Part shown: one piece after another, positions 56,136 to 64,000 of the stretch
Position numbering within the stretch: the first letter of the stretch is position 1
Layout of the letters: every line of letters starts with the position of its first letter
Source: Limanda limanda
Taxonomy: Eukaryota; Chordata; Actinopteri; Pleuronectiformes; Pleuronectidae
NCBI RefSeq assembly: GCF_963576545.1
Contig: NC_083642.1
Coordinates: 453,677-517,676 of the forward strand
Length of the DNA stretch: 64,000 bases
Direction: 5' to 3'
Made by a program: the position numbers and the translations under genes
Notes under the pieces: model-generated
Databases searched by the model: none
Seen by the model: the letters and a program-made list of their open reading frames with translations, nothing else
What the model was told of the DNA's origin: nothing

Positions 56136-57589
56136 TGGGAGGAACGAGCGAGAGGAGGAATGTGAGAGAAAGGGAAAGACAATGGAGAGAGGACGACTGA
56201 AGCTCCATTCATGATCAGTGAGAGAAGGGGGGGGCAGCTGCCTCTGAACAGCACCAGGGTTGAATAGGATGAGCACACACAAGTACACACACACGTACAC
56301 ACACACACACACGTACACACACACACACACACACACACGAGTACACTCTCTCTCTCACCAGTAGAAGGCCACTCGCTCGCCCAGCTTCCTCTCGTGCACA
56401 TTGCGGTCCAGCAGGTTGTAGCTGATGTTGGTCGTAGCTCCGCCCATACACTTCACAAAGACCTCCCCCTTGGTCACGTCGAAGTTGTACTCCAGGAACG
56501 GACCCGAGTGGGTGGTCTTCCAGAAGAACTCTTTGGCGATGTCTCCCCAGAACTCTGCAGGACAGAGAGCGGTTAGAGAGGAGGCGCCACTCGGGAGGGA
56601 AACCGTGAAACCGTTCAGAAGGTGGAGACGTGCACGAGGCTGTTGCACGTGGACGTGATGTAAAGTGATGCTGATCAACCTGTTGTTACAGAGTATGAAT
56701 ATGAACACAAAGTGCTGAGTCATGGTGTCCTCTCACTTCATTTAACCATCAGATCAGCATCCACACTTTTAAACCATTGATTCATTTTTTAAATTAAATT
56801 TGAATATGATGTGTAATAACTGGTTTGTAGCAGGTCACTGGAATGAACAGATGACCTTTACATGACCCCCCCCCCCCCCCCCCCCCACAGAGCAGGGTGA
56901 ACCTGCAGGTTCAGTGACAGGAAGTGATGGTGTGTCACTGCCCCCCCACTGGGACTCACACCTCCAACCAGTACACGTTAGGGTTCTATTTGTGTATTTG
57001 TATATTTGCACCAGCACCGTGGCATATTCAAATATTTGCACAAATTGCACTATTGTTTCTCTTCATCTGCAAAGATATATATTTAGATATATATATTTTA
57101 TATTCTATTTTATACTATTTCTATTTTTTTTTTTTTGGTTGTAATTACTTGAGCATTGTTTAAAGAGAGAAGTGACTCAAGTGTTTCATCGCCAGTGACT
57201 GTTTCATATGATCTCTGTGTATTGGACAATAACAATCTTGAATCTTGAATCCCCGGGGCAGGTGGACTGGGTCCCGGGTCAGGCTGAGGGAAGGACCCGG
57301 GCAGCTCGGCTCTGGTCCCCGGGCAGGCAGTGTGAAGGACCCGGGCAGCTCGGCTCCGGGCCCCGGGTCAGACTGTGTGGACCCGGGCAGCTGTGAGGAC
57401 CGACCCGGGCAGCACTCACCGGTCCCCGGGCAGCTATGAGGACCTCCCCGGGCAGCACTCACCGTCGGGCCGCTGGATGGAGCTCTGGTACAGCTCCTTG
57501 TATCGCTCGAAGCTGGAGACGTGCGCGTCCCTCTTCAGCTCCTCGGACCCGTGGAACACGTCCTCTCTCGGGGCTTTGTCTGGAATCAT
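39864..57589 (-). CDS. acss2: cytosolic/nuclear acetyl-CoA synthetase (complete, 18 exons)
   Basis: Exons (minus): 57463-57589, 56359-56554, 51972-52063, 51698-51801, 51505-51577, 50440-50515, 49658-49760, 47519-47656, 47239-47409, 43928-44061, 43412-43544, 43224-43280, 43019-43099, 42821-42929, 42342-42410, 40611-40787, 40340-40414, 39864-39991. 2043 nt, in phase throughout, 680 aa (human 701). It makes acetyl-CoA from acetate, ATP and CoA through acetyl-AMP, feeding lipid synthesis and histone acetylation. Motifs: N-terminal [15 protein letters not shown]-loop [10 protein letters not shown] (about 295-304), [43 protein letters not shown], and the catalytic Lys in RSGKIMRR (about 640), which acetylation controls in the family. 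There is no mitochondrial presequence ([11 protein letters not shown]), which favours acss2 over acss1. Introns carry many tandem arrays. Confidence 0.96.
41050..42235. repeat. degenerate TGTAGTA-type satellite, acss2 intron 15
   Basis: About 1.2 kb of GTAGTACTGT, GTAATGTGTA and CTTTAGTAAT words without strict phase but with longer repeated blocks (for example 41395-41520 recurs at about 41690-41790). Confidence 0.9.
44158..46868. repeat. 24/25-bp minisatellite, about 110 units, acss2 intron 9
   Basis: Two unit types alternate in blocks: AGG-TTCCACTTCTACAGGATGAAC (24) and ATGATTCCACTTCTACAGGA plus TGAAC (25). A rarer marker (TTCCTCTTCTACACGATGAA) appears at about 44487, 44886 and 45253, showing higher-order duplication of roughly 370-400 bp. 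ORFs here are artefacts. Confidence 0.95.
49376..49590. repeat. 36-bp minisatellite, about 6 near-identical units, acss2 intron 7
   Basis: Unit contains CTGCTGGTGAGAGACGGTAG; because 36 is a multiple of 3, open frames run through on both strands. Confidence 0.95.
49969..50432. repeat. long (GT)n-rich tract, acss2 intron 6
   Basis: About 460 bp of GT runs with GTGGT interruptions, ending two bases before the exon 6 donor. Z-DNA-prone sequence; the Cys/Val and Thr/His ORFs are artefacts. Confidence 0.95.
52351..52452. repeat. 20-bp minisatellite, 5 units, acss2 intron 2
   Basis: Unit GTCCCCGAGTGTCTCCCTCC, five nearly perfect copies. Confidence 0.95.
52460..54340. other. acss2 intron 2, mixed repeat-like DNA without a clear gene
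   Basis: Contains a TG repeat (52551-52615), several poly-C runs and short frames on both strands (for example minus 53455-53769, [17 protein letters not shown]) that may be old transposon debris. I could not assign a family. Confidence 0.35.
54346..54523. repeat. GAGGAGCAG repeat, acss2 intron 2
   Basis: Purine-rich array of GAGGAGCAG/GAGGAGGAG units; encodes only Glu/Gln or Ser/Cys runs. Confidence 0.9.
54741..54821 (+). CDS. candidate terminal exon on the plus strand within acss2 intron 2
   Basis: A long C tract and GCCCTCAG precede an 81-nt frame reading [19 protein letters not shown] then LEFGDWS and a stop. The acidic Ser/Asp composition and clean acceptor look like a real C-terminal exon, but no partner exon was found and I do not recognise the protein. 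It may be a transposon or retrocopy remnant, or chance. Confidence 0.25.
   Translation: MVNLHSSGDDSDFDSDSSYLEFGDWS
55670..56150. repeat. (GA)n-rich tract, acss2 intron 2
   Basis: About 480 bp of GAGA runs with repeated GTTAGACATAAAGAGGGAAA blocks (at about 55846, 55981 and 56053), so part of it grew by duplication of longer segments. Confidence 0.92.
56990..57250 (+). mobile_element. possible retroposon 3' end, acss2 intron 1
   Basis: T/A-rich sequence ending TTGGACAATAACAATCTTGA then ATCTTGAAT, a tail form seen on fish LINE/SINE 3' ends. No coding part; family not assigned. Confidence 0.35.
57250..57462. repeat. GC-rich CCCGGGCAG repeat at the acss2 exon 1 donor
   Basis: ACCCGGGCAGCTCGGCTC and related units occur several times. 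The block CCCGGGCAGCACTCACCG appears at 57404-57421 and again at 57449-57466; the second is the true exon 1 donor, the first an exact duplicate 45 bp into the intron. Confidence 0.8.
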
Positions 57590-58060
57590 GTCGGCGTCGC
57601 TTCACCGGGACGAGAGACGATCTGCAGCCGGAGCAGGACGCTGATCCTCGGACACTTCCCCCCCCAGCGAGCGGCACAATGAGGCGGTGCAGCTAGCGCG
57701 ATGCTAGCAGCGATGCTAGCAGCTCATCCACACTTCCGGCTTCTGCAGCGACTTCAGAGCAGTGGAGTCCGGGTCGGTTCTGCTCTGGAGCTGCAGTCCT
57801 GCACACACACACACACACACAGACTCACACACACACACAGACACACACACACGGTGCCCTGCTAAGCTAGCAGGCTAAGCTAGCTCCTTGCAGCTGCAGC
57901 GGAGGGGTGTTGGAGTGAAGCAGGTTCCAGTCCGGACCGGGAGCTGCTGGGAGGTGACTGCTGCTTCCTGGCTGTTCACAGGAGCTGCTCGTCCCCCCTG
58001 CTGCTGCTGCTTCTTCTTCTTTGTCTCAACTCCGGCAGCAGCCAATCACAGCTCAGGGGG
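57590..58060 (-). promoter_or_regulatory. acss2 5' flank, GC-rich promoter region
   Basis: GC- and CpG-rich DNA next to the start codon with repeated GCTAGC words, a short CA repeat, and a CCAAT box (GCAGCCAATCACAG, about 58038). No TATA box. Typical of a housekeeping promoter; the exact start site cannot be read from sequence. Confidence 0.4.
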
Positions 58061-58323
58061 CGTTCACGGGCCGCTGGTAAAACTCAAAACTCACATGTTT
58101 GTTGCGTTCAGGTTTTTCCAGTAAAAGCAAAAGTTAACGTTTCAGGAAACAAACACTTAAAAATGTTACAACACAAAACAGAATCTATTAAATATCTTTG
58201 TATCTGTCTTCACTTGGTTCTGTCTGTTGGATGAAGGAAATTAAATTAAATTAAACATTTCAAAGTCACCGGAACAGTGATTCTTCAGGATTTTACAAAT
58301 GTAAACAGTTCGGTCCATTGGCG

Positions 58324-58325
<2 letters not shown>

Positions 58326-58391
<66 letters not shown>
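58326..58391. repeat. (CA)n microsatellite
   Basis: Pure CA run; continues at 59157 after the inserted hAT-like element. Confidence 0.95.
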
Positions 58392-58392
<1 letters not shown>

Positions 58393-58395
<3 letters not shown>

Positions 58396-59156
58396 GGTTG
58401 CAAAATTCCGGGAATATTCAAAGTTGGAAACTTTCCATGGGAATAAACGGGAATTAACTGGAAATGTTGTAGGTAATTTATACTAACTGTATTTACCTTG
58501 TCATATACAGACATAAATATAATCATTTTGTTTTGTCATAGGCTGATTTGAGCCCTGAGGAAACTTTGGACACTTGACTATATGCTTCTGCATCGTTGTG
58601 TCATTCTTAACATAGGTCTTTGCACAGTATTTGCAAATGTACACAGCCTTTCCTTCTACATTGGATGAGGTGAAATGTCTCCACACATGAGAGAGTGCAC
58701 GTGGCATTGTTCTGTAGAATAAGATGAGAAAAAAGATTGTAAAAAAACACTAATGCAATGCCAGAGATATAAATAGTTAGCCAAACTATTGGAATCGTCT
58801 GTAAACATATTTTACAATTGATGGATAAATGAATGGAAATAGTCTAGATGAACAGATGAACAATCCTCAATCAGCATGATAATATATTTTCCCAGTAATA
58901 TCATGGAAACTTACCTGACTAGTCCTGCACTCTACAGCAGGCCTCAATAGCCCTGCTGTAGAGTGAAGCATGCTGGGAGTTATCTGTGCATGTGATGGAA
59001 GAATGACCAGTGGAGGGTTGAAACTCAACGTTCCATACATCTTTAAAATAGAGTTTTGAATGATGTTTTTATTGCTCAGCGTTTAATTTGAGTATTTTTT
59101 TTTTTTCAAAATTCCCAAAATTCCCGAGCTTAACTTTCCACCCCTTTAAAACCCTA
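58393..59156 (-). mobile_element. hAT-like element inserted into a CA microsatellite
   Basis: 764 bp. The ends read TAGGGTTGCAAAATTCCGGG and, inverted, TAGGGTTTTAAAGGGGTGGA. CA repeats flank both sides, so an 8-bp duplication CACACACA would be invisible but is compatible. It contains a BED zinc-finger frame on the minus strand and no catalytic transposase domain. Confidence 0.6.
58501..58707 (-). pseudogene. BED-type zinc finger remnant of a hAT transposase
   Basis: 68 codons: SHVWRHFTSSNVEG, then CKYCAKTYVK and HIVKCPKFP. The Trp-x-x-Phe, Cys-x2-Cys and His-x4-Cys spacing is that of a BED finger, the DNA-binding N-terminus of hAT transposases and ZBED proteins. The rest of the protein is missing. 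Confidence 0.65.
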
Positions 59157-62151
59157 CACACACACACACACACACACACAGACACACACACACCCACAAA
59201 TAAAGACAAAATGTGGCAAATCCCTTGAGAAAGATTTTCTTAATACTAATAATTTGTTTTCAGTTCAGTTTGTGTTAGTTATTTGTTTATTATTTCAATG
59301 TAATCTAAATTATCTTTAAAGCATCTTTTGATTGACAGCTGTGGTTTCAAATGTGCTTTGATTGAACTCATTCATAATTTCTGGAGACCAGATTCAGTGA
59401 AGAAGAAACAGTAAAGAAACACGATTCTGTGTTGACGAGAAAATTCAGTTTTATTATTTGTACGAAACTTGATTCCAGGAAATTGTGTTCATCAGATTTT
59501 GAACAAACATCAGAGAGTCGTGTCACTCGGGTGTGAACACACTGACAGCTACGAGGGGAGAGGTCAGAGGTCAGAGTGATGTCACCAGTGATTTGAGTCA
59601 AGGCCTCAAGATGATAACGTATCCCATGGCAACCAACAACTCCTCATTAAGCTCATTAACACTTTGACAATAAAACACACAATCACTGACCCGTCAAGAC
59701 AACATATCAAATACTTTACAGCTGATTGTCAGTCATCCATGAAAGATTCAGCTGACCAGGTGTCTGCTACTGAGCAACAGCGCCCCCTGCAGCCTCATGT
59801 GGGGATGAAGTGGTTTTCATGTGTAAAACAAGTGAATGAATGTGTTGAGCTGTCAAAACGCTGGATATTACCCATAATCCTCTGTTTCCTGAAGATCTGC
59901 TGCTGCAACAAGTCCAACAAACTTGTTTCATTCAGTTTAGAAAACCATCGGATCTTTAAATATTGTGTAAATATTCAGCAGCTTGAACTAATCTGTGAAC
60001 TGTTCACGTGTTGATTAACTGTCCAACAAAACAAGTCACTTCCTTGTTTCAGTTTCTGAGCGTCAGACAAAAACATGAGAAACATCTTTGATATTTCATC
60101 AATTAAAATATTGATTAAATGCAGAACGAAATTGATTAATTCAGAAACTCTGGCACATCAGTAGGTTTCAAATTATATTAAATTGCCACAATCTAACTTT
60201 TAGAGAAAATCTGCTCATCACTTTGAGAGAGTTCGCTGTTATGATGCGTTTGTTCGTTAAGTTTGGACTTTCAGCTGCTGATGCATAATCTAAATAAGAG
60301 ATTCTTCTAAAACCTGAAATGTGATGAAAAATCAAATCAGGATTATTTTCTAGTTTGGTTCATGAAGATGTGATGGAGCTCGGCTGCAGCCGGAGACGTC
60401 ACATGGACTGAGGAAGAGGAGGCAGAGGGTGAAGGAGGAAGGAGCCGATGAAGGAGACGATGAAGGAGACGATGAAGGAGACGATGAAGGAGCTTCCACT
60501 ACAAACGACTTCACCAGTATTTTCTTGCTGGATTTTCTTTTCTAAAGTAAAGACGACCACAGAGAACACGAGTGTGACCTTGTTCATCAGGCGCGAAGGC
60601 TCCGAGTCACGAGTCAGATCCTAACACCCGAGCTCAGACATCACAGTCTCACACCAGAAGAACCAAGACGCTTTGAACTGAAAACACAAAGTTCAGATCC
60701 ACGCAGACGAGGTTCGGTTCCACAGCAGGAAACTGACATTCAGCTCCAACAGCTTCAGTACGAGAGTTTATCCAAAGACGAACGTGGTTGACTGGACAAA
60801 GATCTTTAATTTGACAGATTATTAATTTGTACGTCTGCAGTTGTCGGTCTGTTGGATCATTCCATGGAAGACAGGCGCGTTGCCGCGGCAACACATCCGA
60901 GCCGTCGTCCAGGACTCCTCCAACTGACTTTATTTTCAGAACACATTTAAAAATACGACTGTAACAGCACAAACATTTACCCAGAACAGCAGAGACACAG
61001 AAAAGTCAAAGGAAAAAAGTTATGAAGAATATTTACTTTTGGAAAAAAGTCTTTATGAATAAGGCCATTAAGATAAAGTTGTGTTTTACTGTTTGCGTTA
61101 AATCAACTCTTGTTTGTTTCTCATCAGATACAAACTTGTCAGAAATTATATTTTACAAAAACTGGTCTCAAATCAGATCCACAATAAACAATATTAATAA
61201 AAAACGAATCAGGGTGTGGAAGTAGAAAACGCAGGCGGAAGGTTGAAGGTTCAGATCCATCACACTCTGTGTTGACGCTGCAGTGATGGACCTGAAGAGG
61301 CGAGCGGCTCCCGGGTCACATGACGCAGTGCGAGCTCAGAGTTCGTCAGGTGACTCATCCGGTTCCATCCGGTCGGAACCAGTCAGGTGTGTGTTACTTC
61401 CAAGGGGCGGGGTTAAAGGCCACTGGTATCAAACAGTGCAGTTTCCTCAAAACAGACTTTTCCAAAAAGACAAAAACATATGAAAACAATCATGCAGTCT
61501 CTAACTTTATTTTAGCACTTTCTTACTAAACATTGGCGTGTTGATCAAAAGGTCAAAAGGTCGACGCCTGCAGAGCTCCGGGACCTGGGGTCAGATCCCG
61601 GAGGAGTAAAGCACTTTCCTGGTAGAAAAAATCACACGTTTCAAAGCGTGAGATGTGAGATGTGAAGCTGGAGCGTGAACACGAGCTGCTGCCAGGAAGC
61701 AGCAGATCAAAGGAACTGACCTCTGCCGGGGGGGGGTGGGGGGGGACACGTGTGATAGAACAGTAGCATCAATTTACAAAAGCTCATTTGAAGCTGAACA
61801 CGACAAAATCAACAGAGAAAATTCATCACAGGTGGAAAAAAGGCGAAGAGGAAAAACCCGGCTGCTGCTTCGTCTCAGACCAAACCCCCCCGAGCGCTCA
61901 CAGGCTCCTCCTCTTCCTTCAGATCTTCTACGTTTAACTTTCTGCTCATCCAATGATACTGGACGTTTCAAATCACGAGCAGCTGCTACGATGGATCATA
62001 AACTCAGCTTCTGTTTGGGAATGTGGTTTCTCCCCTCATCAGTTTCCAAATGAATAAACTGCGTGACTCGGGGGGGTGGGGGGGGCAGCCGGGTCTTCAG
62101 AAGTTAGTCACGTTTGATTTGTTTCAAATGTTTTAACACACGCACACACAC

Positions 62152-62182
<31 letters not shown>

Positions 62183-62506
62183 GAACATCACTGTGTTTAT
62201 CACTTGCTTTTCTCTTTGGGGAAGGGTGGGATTCCGGGGGGGTGGTGGTGGGGGGGGGGGGGGGGGGGGTCCGAGGCTCGAGTGTTGATAACTGGTCAGA
62301 GACCTTTAGAGGAAGAAGGGGCGGAGCTGTACGACGGGCTGAAGACCAGGAAGACGTCCGGCGGGGGGGGGGGTTCAGGTTCAGGAAAGAAGGAGGAGCC
62401 ACAAATGAAGATCAGGTTTGGCGTTGGATATAAAAACCAAACCGGGCGTGAGGACGGATCTCGTCTGTAGACCAGGAGAGAGACCAGCGGCTCGGTGTCT
62501 TCAGCA
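59157..62506. other. non-coding DNA, possibly 3' UTR/downstream of the minus-strand gene at 62507
   Basis: No convincing exon on either strand. A minus-strand AATAAA candidate lies near 59450-59455. Short repeats: CA (59157-59192, 62139-62181), G runs (about 61728-61746, 62236-62268), a 15-bp GATGAAGGAGACGAT repeat (60446-60490). Confidence 0.4.
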
Positions 62507-62560
62507 TTAAAACTCCTCTGGCTCCTCGGACTCCTCAGCATCAGGGATCACAAAGCCATC
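62507..62560 (-). CDS. last coding exon of an unidentified gene (partial)
   Basis: Acceptor CTCCATAG, then 18 codons in phase 0: DGFVIPDAEESEEPEEF and TAA. The acidic C-terminus and good acceptor support a real terminal exon of a minus-strand gene whose other exons lie beyond the window end. The family was not recognised. Confidence 0.55.
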   Translation of the reverse strand, partial: DGFVIPDAEESEEPEEF

Positions 62561-62679
62561 CTATGGAGGGGGGGGCAGAGAGAGATAGAAGGGGAGAGAG
62601 GGAAGGAAGGAGGGAGAGAGAGAGAGAGAGAGAGAGCGAGATGAGAACCAGTTCAGCAGAACCATGATTACACGGTGGA

Positions 62680-64000
62680 TCATGTAGATCCTTCATGGTG
62701 GATCATGTAGATCCTACACGGTGGATCATGTAGATCCTACACGGTGGATCATGTAGATCCTTCATGGTGGATCATGTAGATCCTACACGGTGGATCATGT
62801 AGATCCTACACGGTGGATCATGTAGGATCTACATGGTGGATCATGTAGATCCTACACGGTGGATCATGTAGATCCTACACGGTGGATCATGTAGGATCTA
62901 CATGGTGGATCATGTAGATCCTACACGGTGGATCATGTAGATCCTTCATGGTGGATCATGTAGATCCTACACGGTGGATCATGTAGATCCTACACGGTGG
63001 ATCATGTAGATCCTACACGGTGGATCATGTAGATCCTACACGGTGGATCATGTAGATCCTACACGGTGGATCATGTAGATCCTTCATGGTGGATCATGTA
63101 GATCCTACACGGTGGATCATGTAGATCCTACACGGTGGATCATGTAGGATCTACATGGTGGATCATGTAGATCCTACACGGTGGATCATGTAGATCCTAC
63201 ACGGTGGATCATGTAGGATCTACACGGTGGATCATGTAGATCCTACACGGTGGATCATGTAGATCCTTCATGGTGGATCATGTAGATCCTACACGGTGGA
63301 TCATGTAGATCCTACACGGTGGATCATGTAGATCCTACACGGTGGATCATGTAGATCCTACACGGTGGATCATGTAGATCCTACACGGTGGATCATGTAG
63401 ATCCTTCATGGTGGATCATGTAGATCCTACACGGTGGATCATGTAGATCCTACACGGTGGATCATGTAGGATCTACATGGTGGATCATGTAGGATCTACA
63501 TGGTGGATCATGTAGATCCTACACGGTGGATCATGTAGATCCTACACGGTGGATCATGTAGGATCTACATGGTGGATCATGTAGATCCTACACGGTGGAT
63601 CATGTAGATCCTTCATGGTGGATCATGTAGATCCTACACGGTGGATCATGTAGATCCTACACGGTGGATCATGTAGATCCTACACGGTGGATCATGTAGA
63701 TCCTACACGGTGGATCATGTAGATCCTACACGGTGGATCATGTAGATCCTTCATGGTGGATCATGTAGATCCTACACGGTGGATCATGTAGATCCTACAC
63801 GGTGGATCATGTAGGATCTACATGGTGGATCATGTAGATCCTACACGGTGGATCATGTAGATCCTTCATGGTGGATCATGTAGATCCTACACGGTGGATC
63901 ATGTAGATCCTACACGGTGGATCATGTAGATCCTACACGGTGGATCATGTAGATCCTTCATGGTGGATCATGTAGATCCTTCATGGTGGATCATGTAGAT
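62680..64000. repeat. 24-bp satellite, at least 55 units, runs off the window
   Basis: Unit contains ACGGTGGATCATGTAGATCC; variants have TTCATGG in place of TACACGG. About eight units carry GTAGGATCTAC in place of GTAGATCCTAC, an exact local inversion. It lies in the intron before the exon at 62507-62560. Confidence 0.95.

Noticed and set aside
59664..60014. 116-codon plus-strand ORF
   Set aside because: No domain, no splice context, AT-rich composition like its surroundings.
61540..61620. tRNA gene or tRNA-derived SINE (GGTCAGATCCCGG resembles a B box)
   Set aside because: No matching A box at proper distance and no cloverleaf could be folded by eye.

Overview
The window is nuclear DNA from a ray-finned fish, most likely a percomorph-type teleost. 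The genes have many GT-AG introns. The mobile elements (L2-type and Rex1-type LINEs, hAT elements) are typical of fish, and the genes match fish acss2, hsd17b10, rhamnose-binding lectin and CD300/pIgR-like families. Micro- and minisatellites fill a very large share of the sequence. All exon models were built by hand from splice signals and reading phase; no database search was possible.

Layout. 1-3650: AT-rich DNA with a small minisatellite and a nested palindromic repeat. 3650-17500: three tandem copies of a CD300/pIgR-like single-IgV receptor gene on the minus strand (about 4.2-6.5, 12.2-14.2 and 15.1-17.1 kb). A 4.8 kb L2-type LINE (6969-11735) lies between copies 1 and 2. 17674-24477: complete six-exon hsd17b10 (minus, 260 aa), with introns dominated by three large tandem arrays and one foldback element. 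25.5-29.4 kb: a Rex1 3' fragment with a giant GATA array, then a restriction-like-endonuclease LINE remnant split by an 1172-bp hAT element that contains a broken histone H3 copy. 30494-37040: complete nine-exon rhamnose-binding lectin gene (plus, 220 aa, two lectin domains), with a full-length Rex1 LINE carrying an intact 978-aa ORF in intron 3. 39864-57589: complete 18-exon acss2 (minus, 680 aa), whose introns hold many tandem arrays. 58.4-59.2 kb: a second hAT-like element with a BED zinc-finger remnant. 62507-62560: the last exon of an unidentified minus-strand gene, followed by a 24-bp satellite that runs off the window end.

The genes are independent eukaryotic transcription units and share no pathway. 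hsd17b10 (mitochondrial isoleucine/steroid oxidation and mitochondrial tRNA processing) and acss2 (acetate to acetyl-CoA) both touch acyl-CoA metabolism. The receptor cluster and the lectin are immune-type genes.

The main unusual theme is that several tandem repeats include or copy exon-intron boundaries. The hsd17b10 exon 5 donor is repeated about 97 times in its own intron. Exon 5 of the lectin and exon 1 of acss2 each have a duplicated donor. A CD300-like tail exon shares sequence with the adjacent 40-bp array. Other notable points are H3 sequence inside a hAT element, receptor paralogues that have lost the tyrosine tail exons, and LINE 3' ends reused as minisatellite seed and as splice-acceptor flank.
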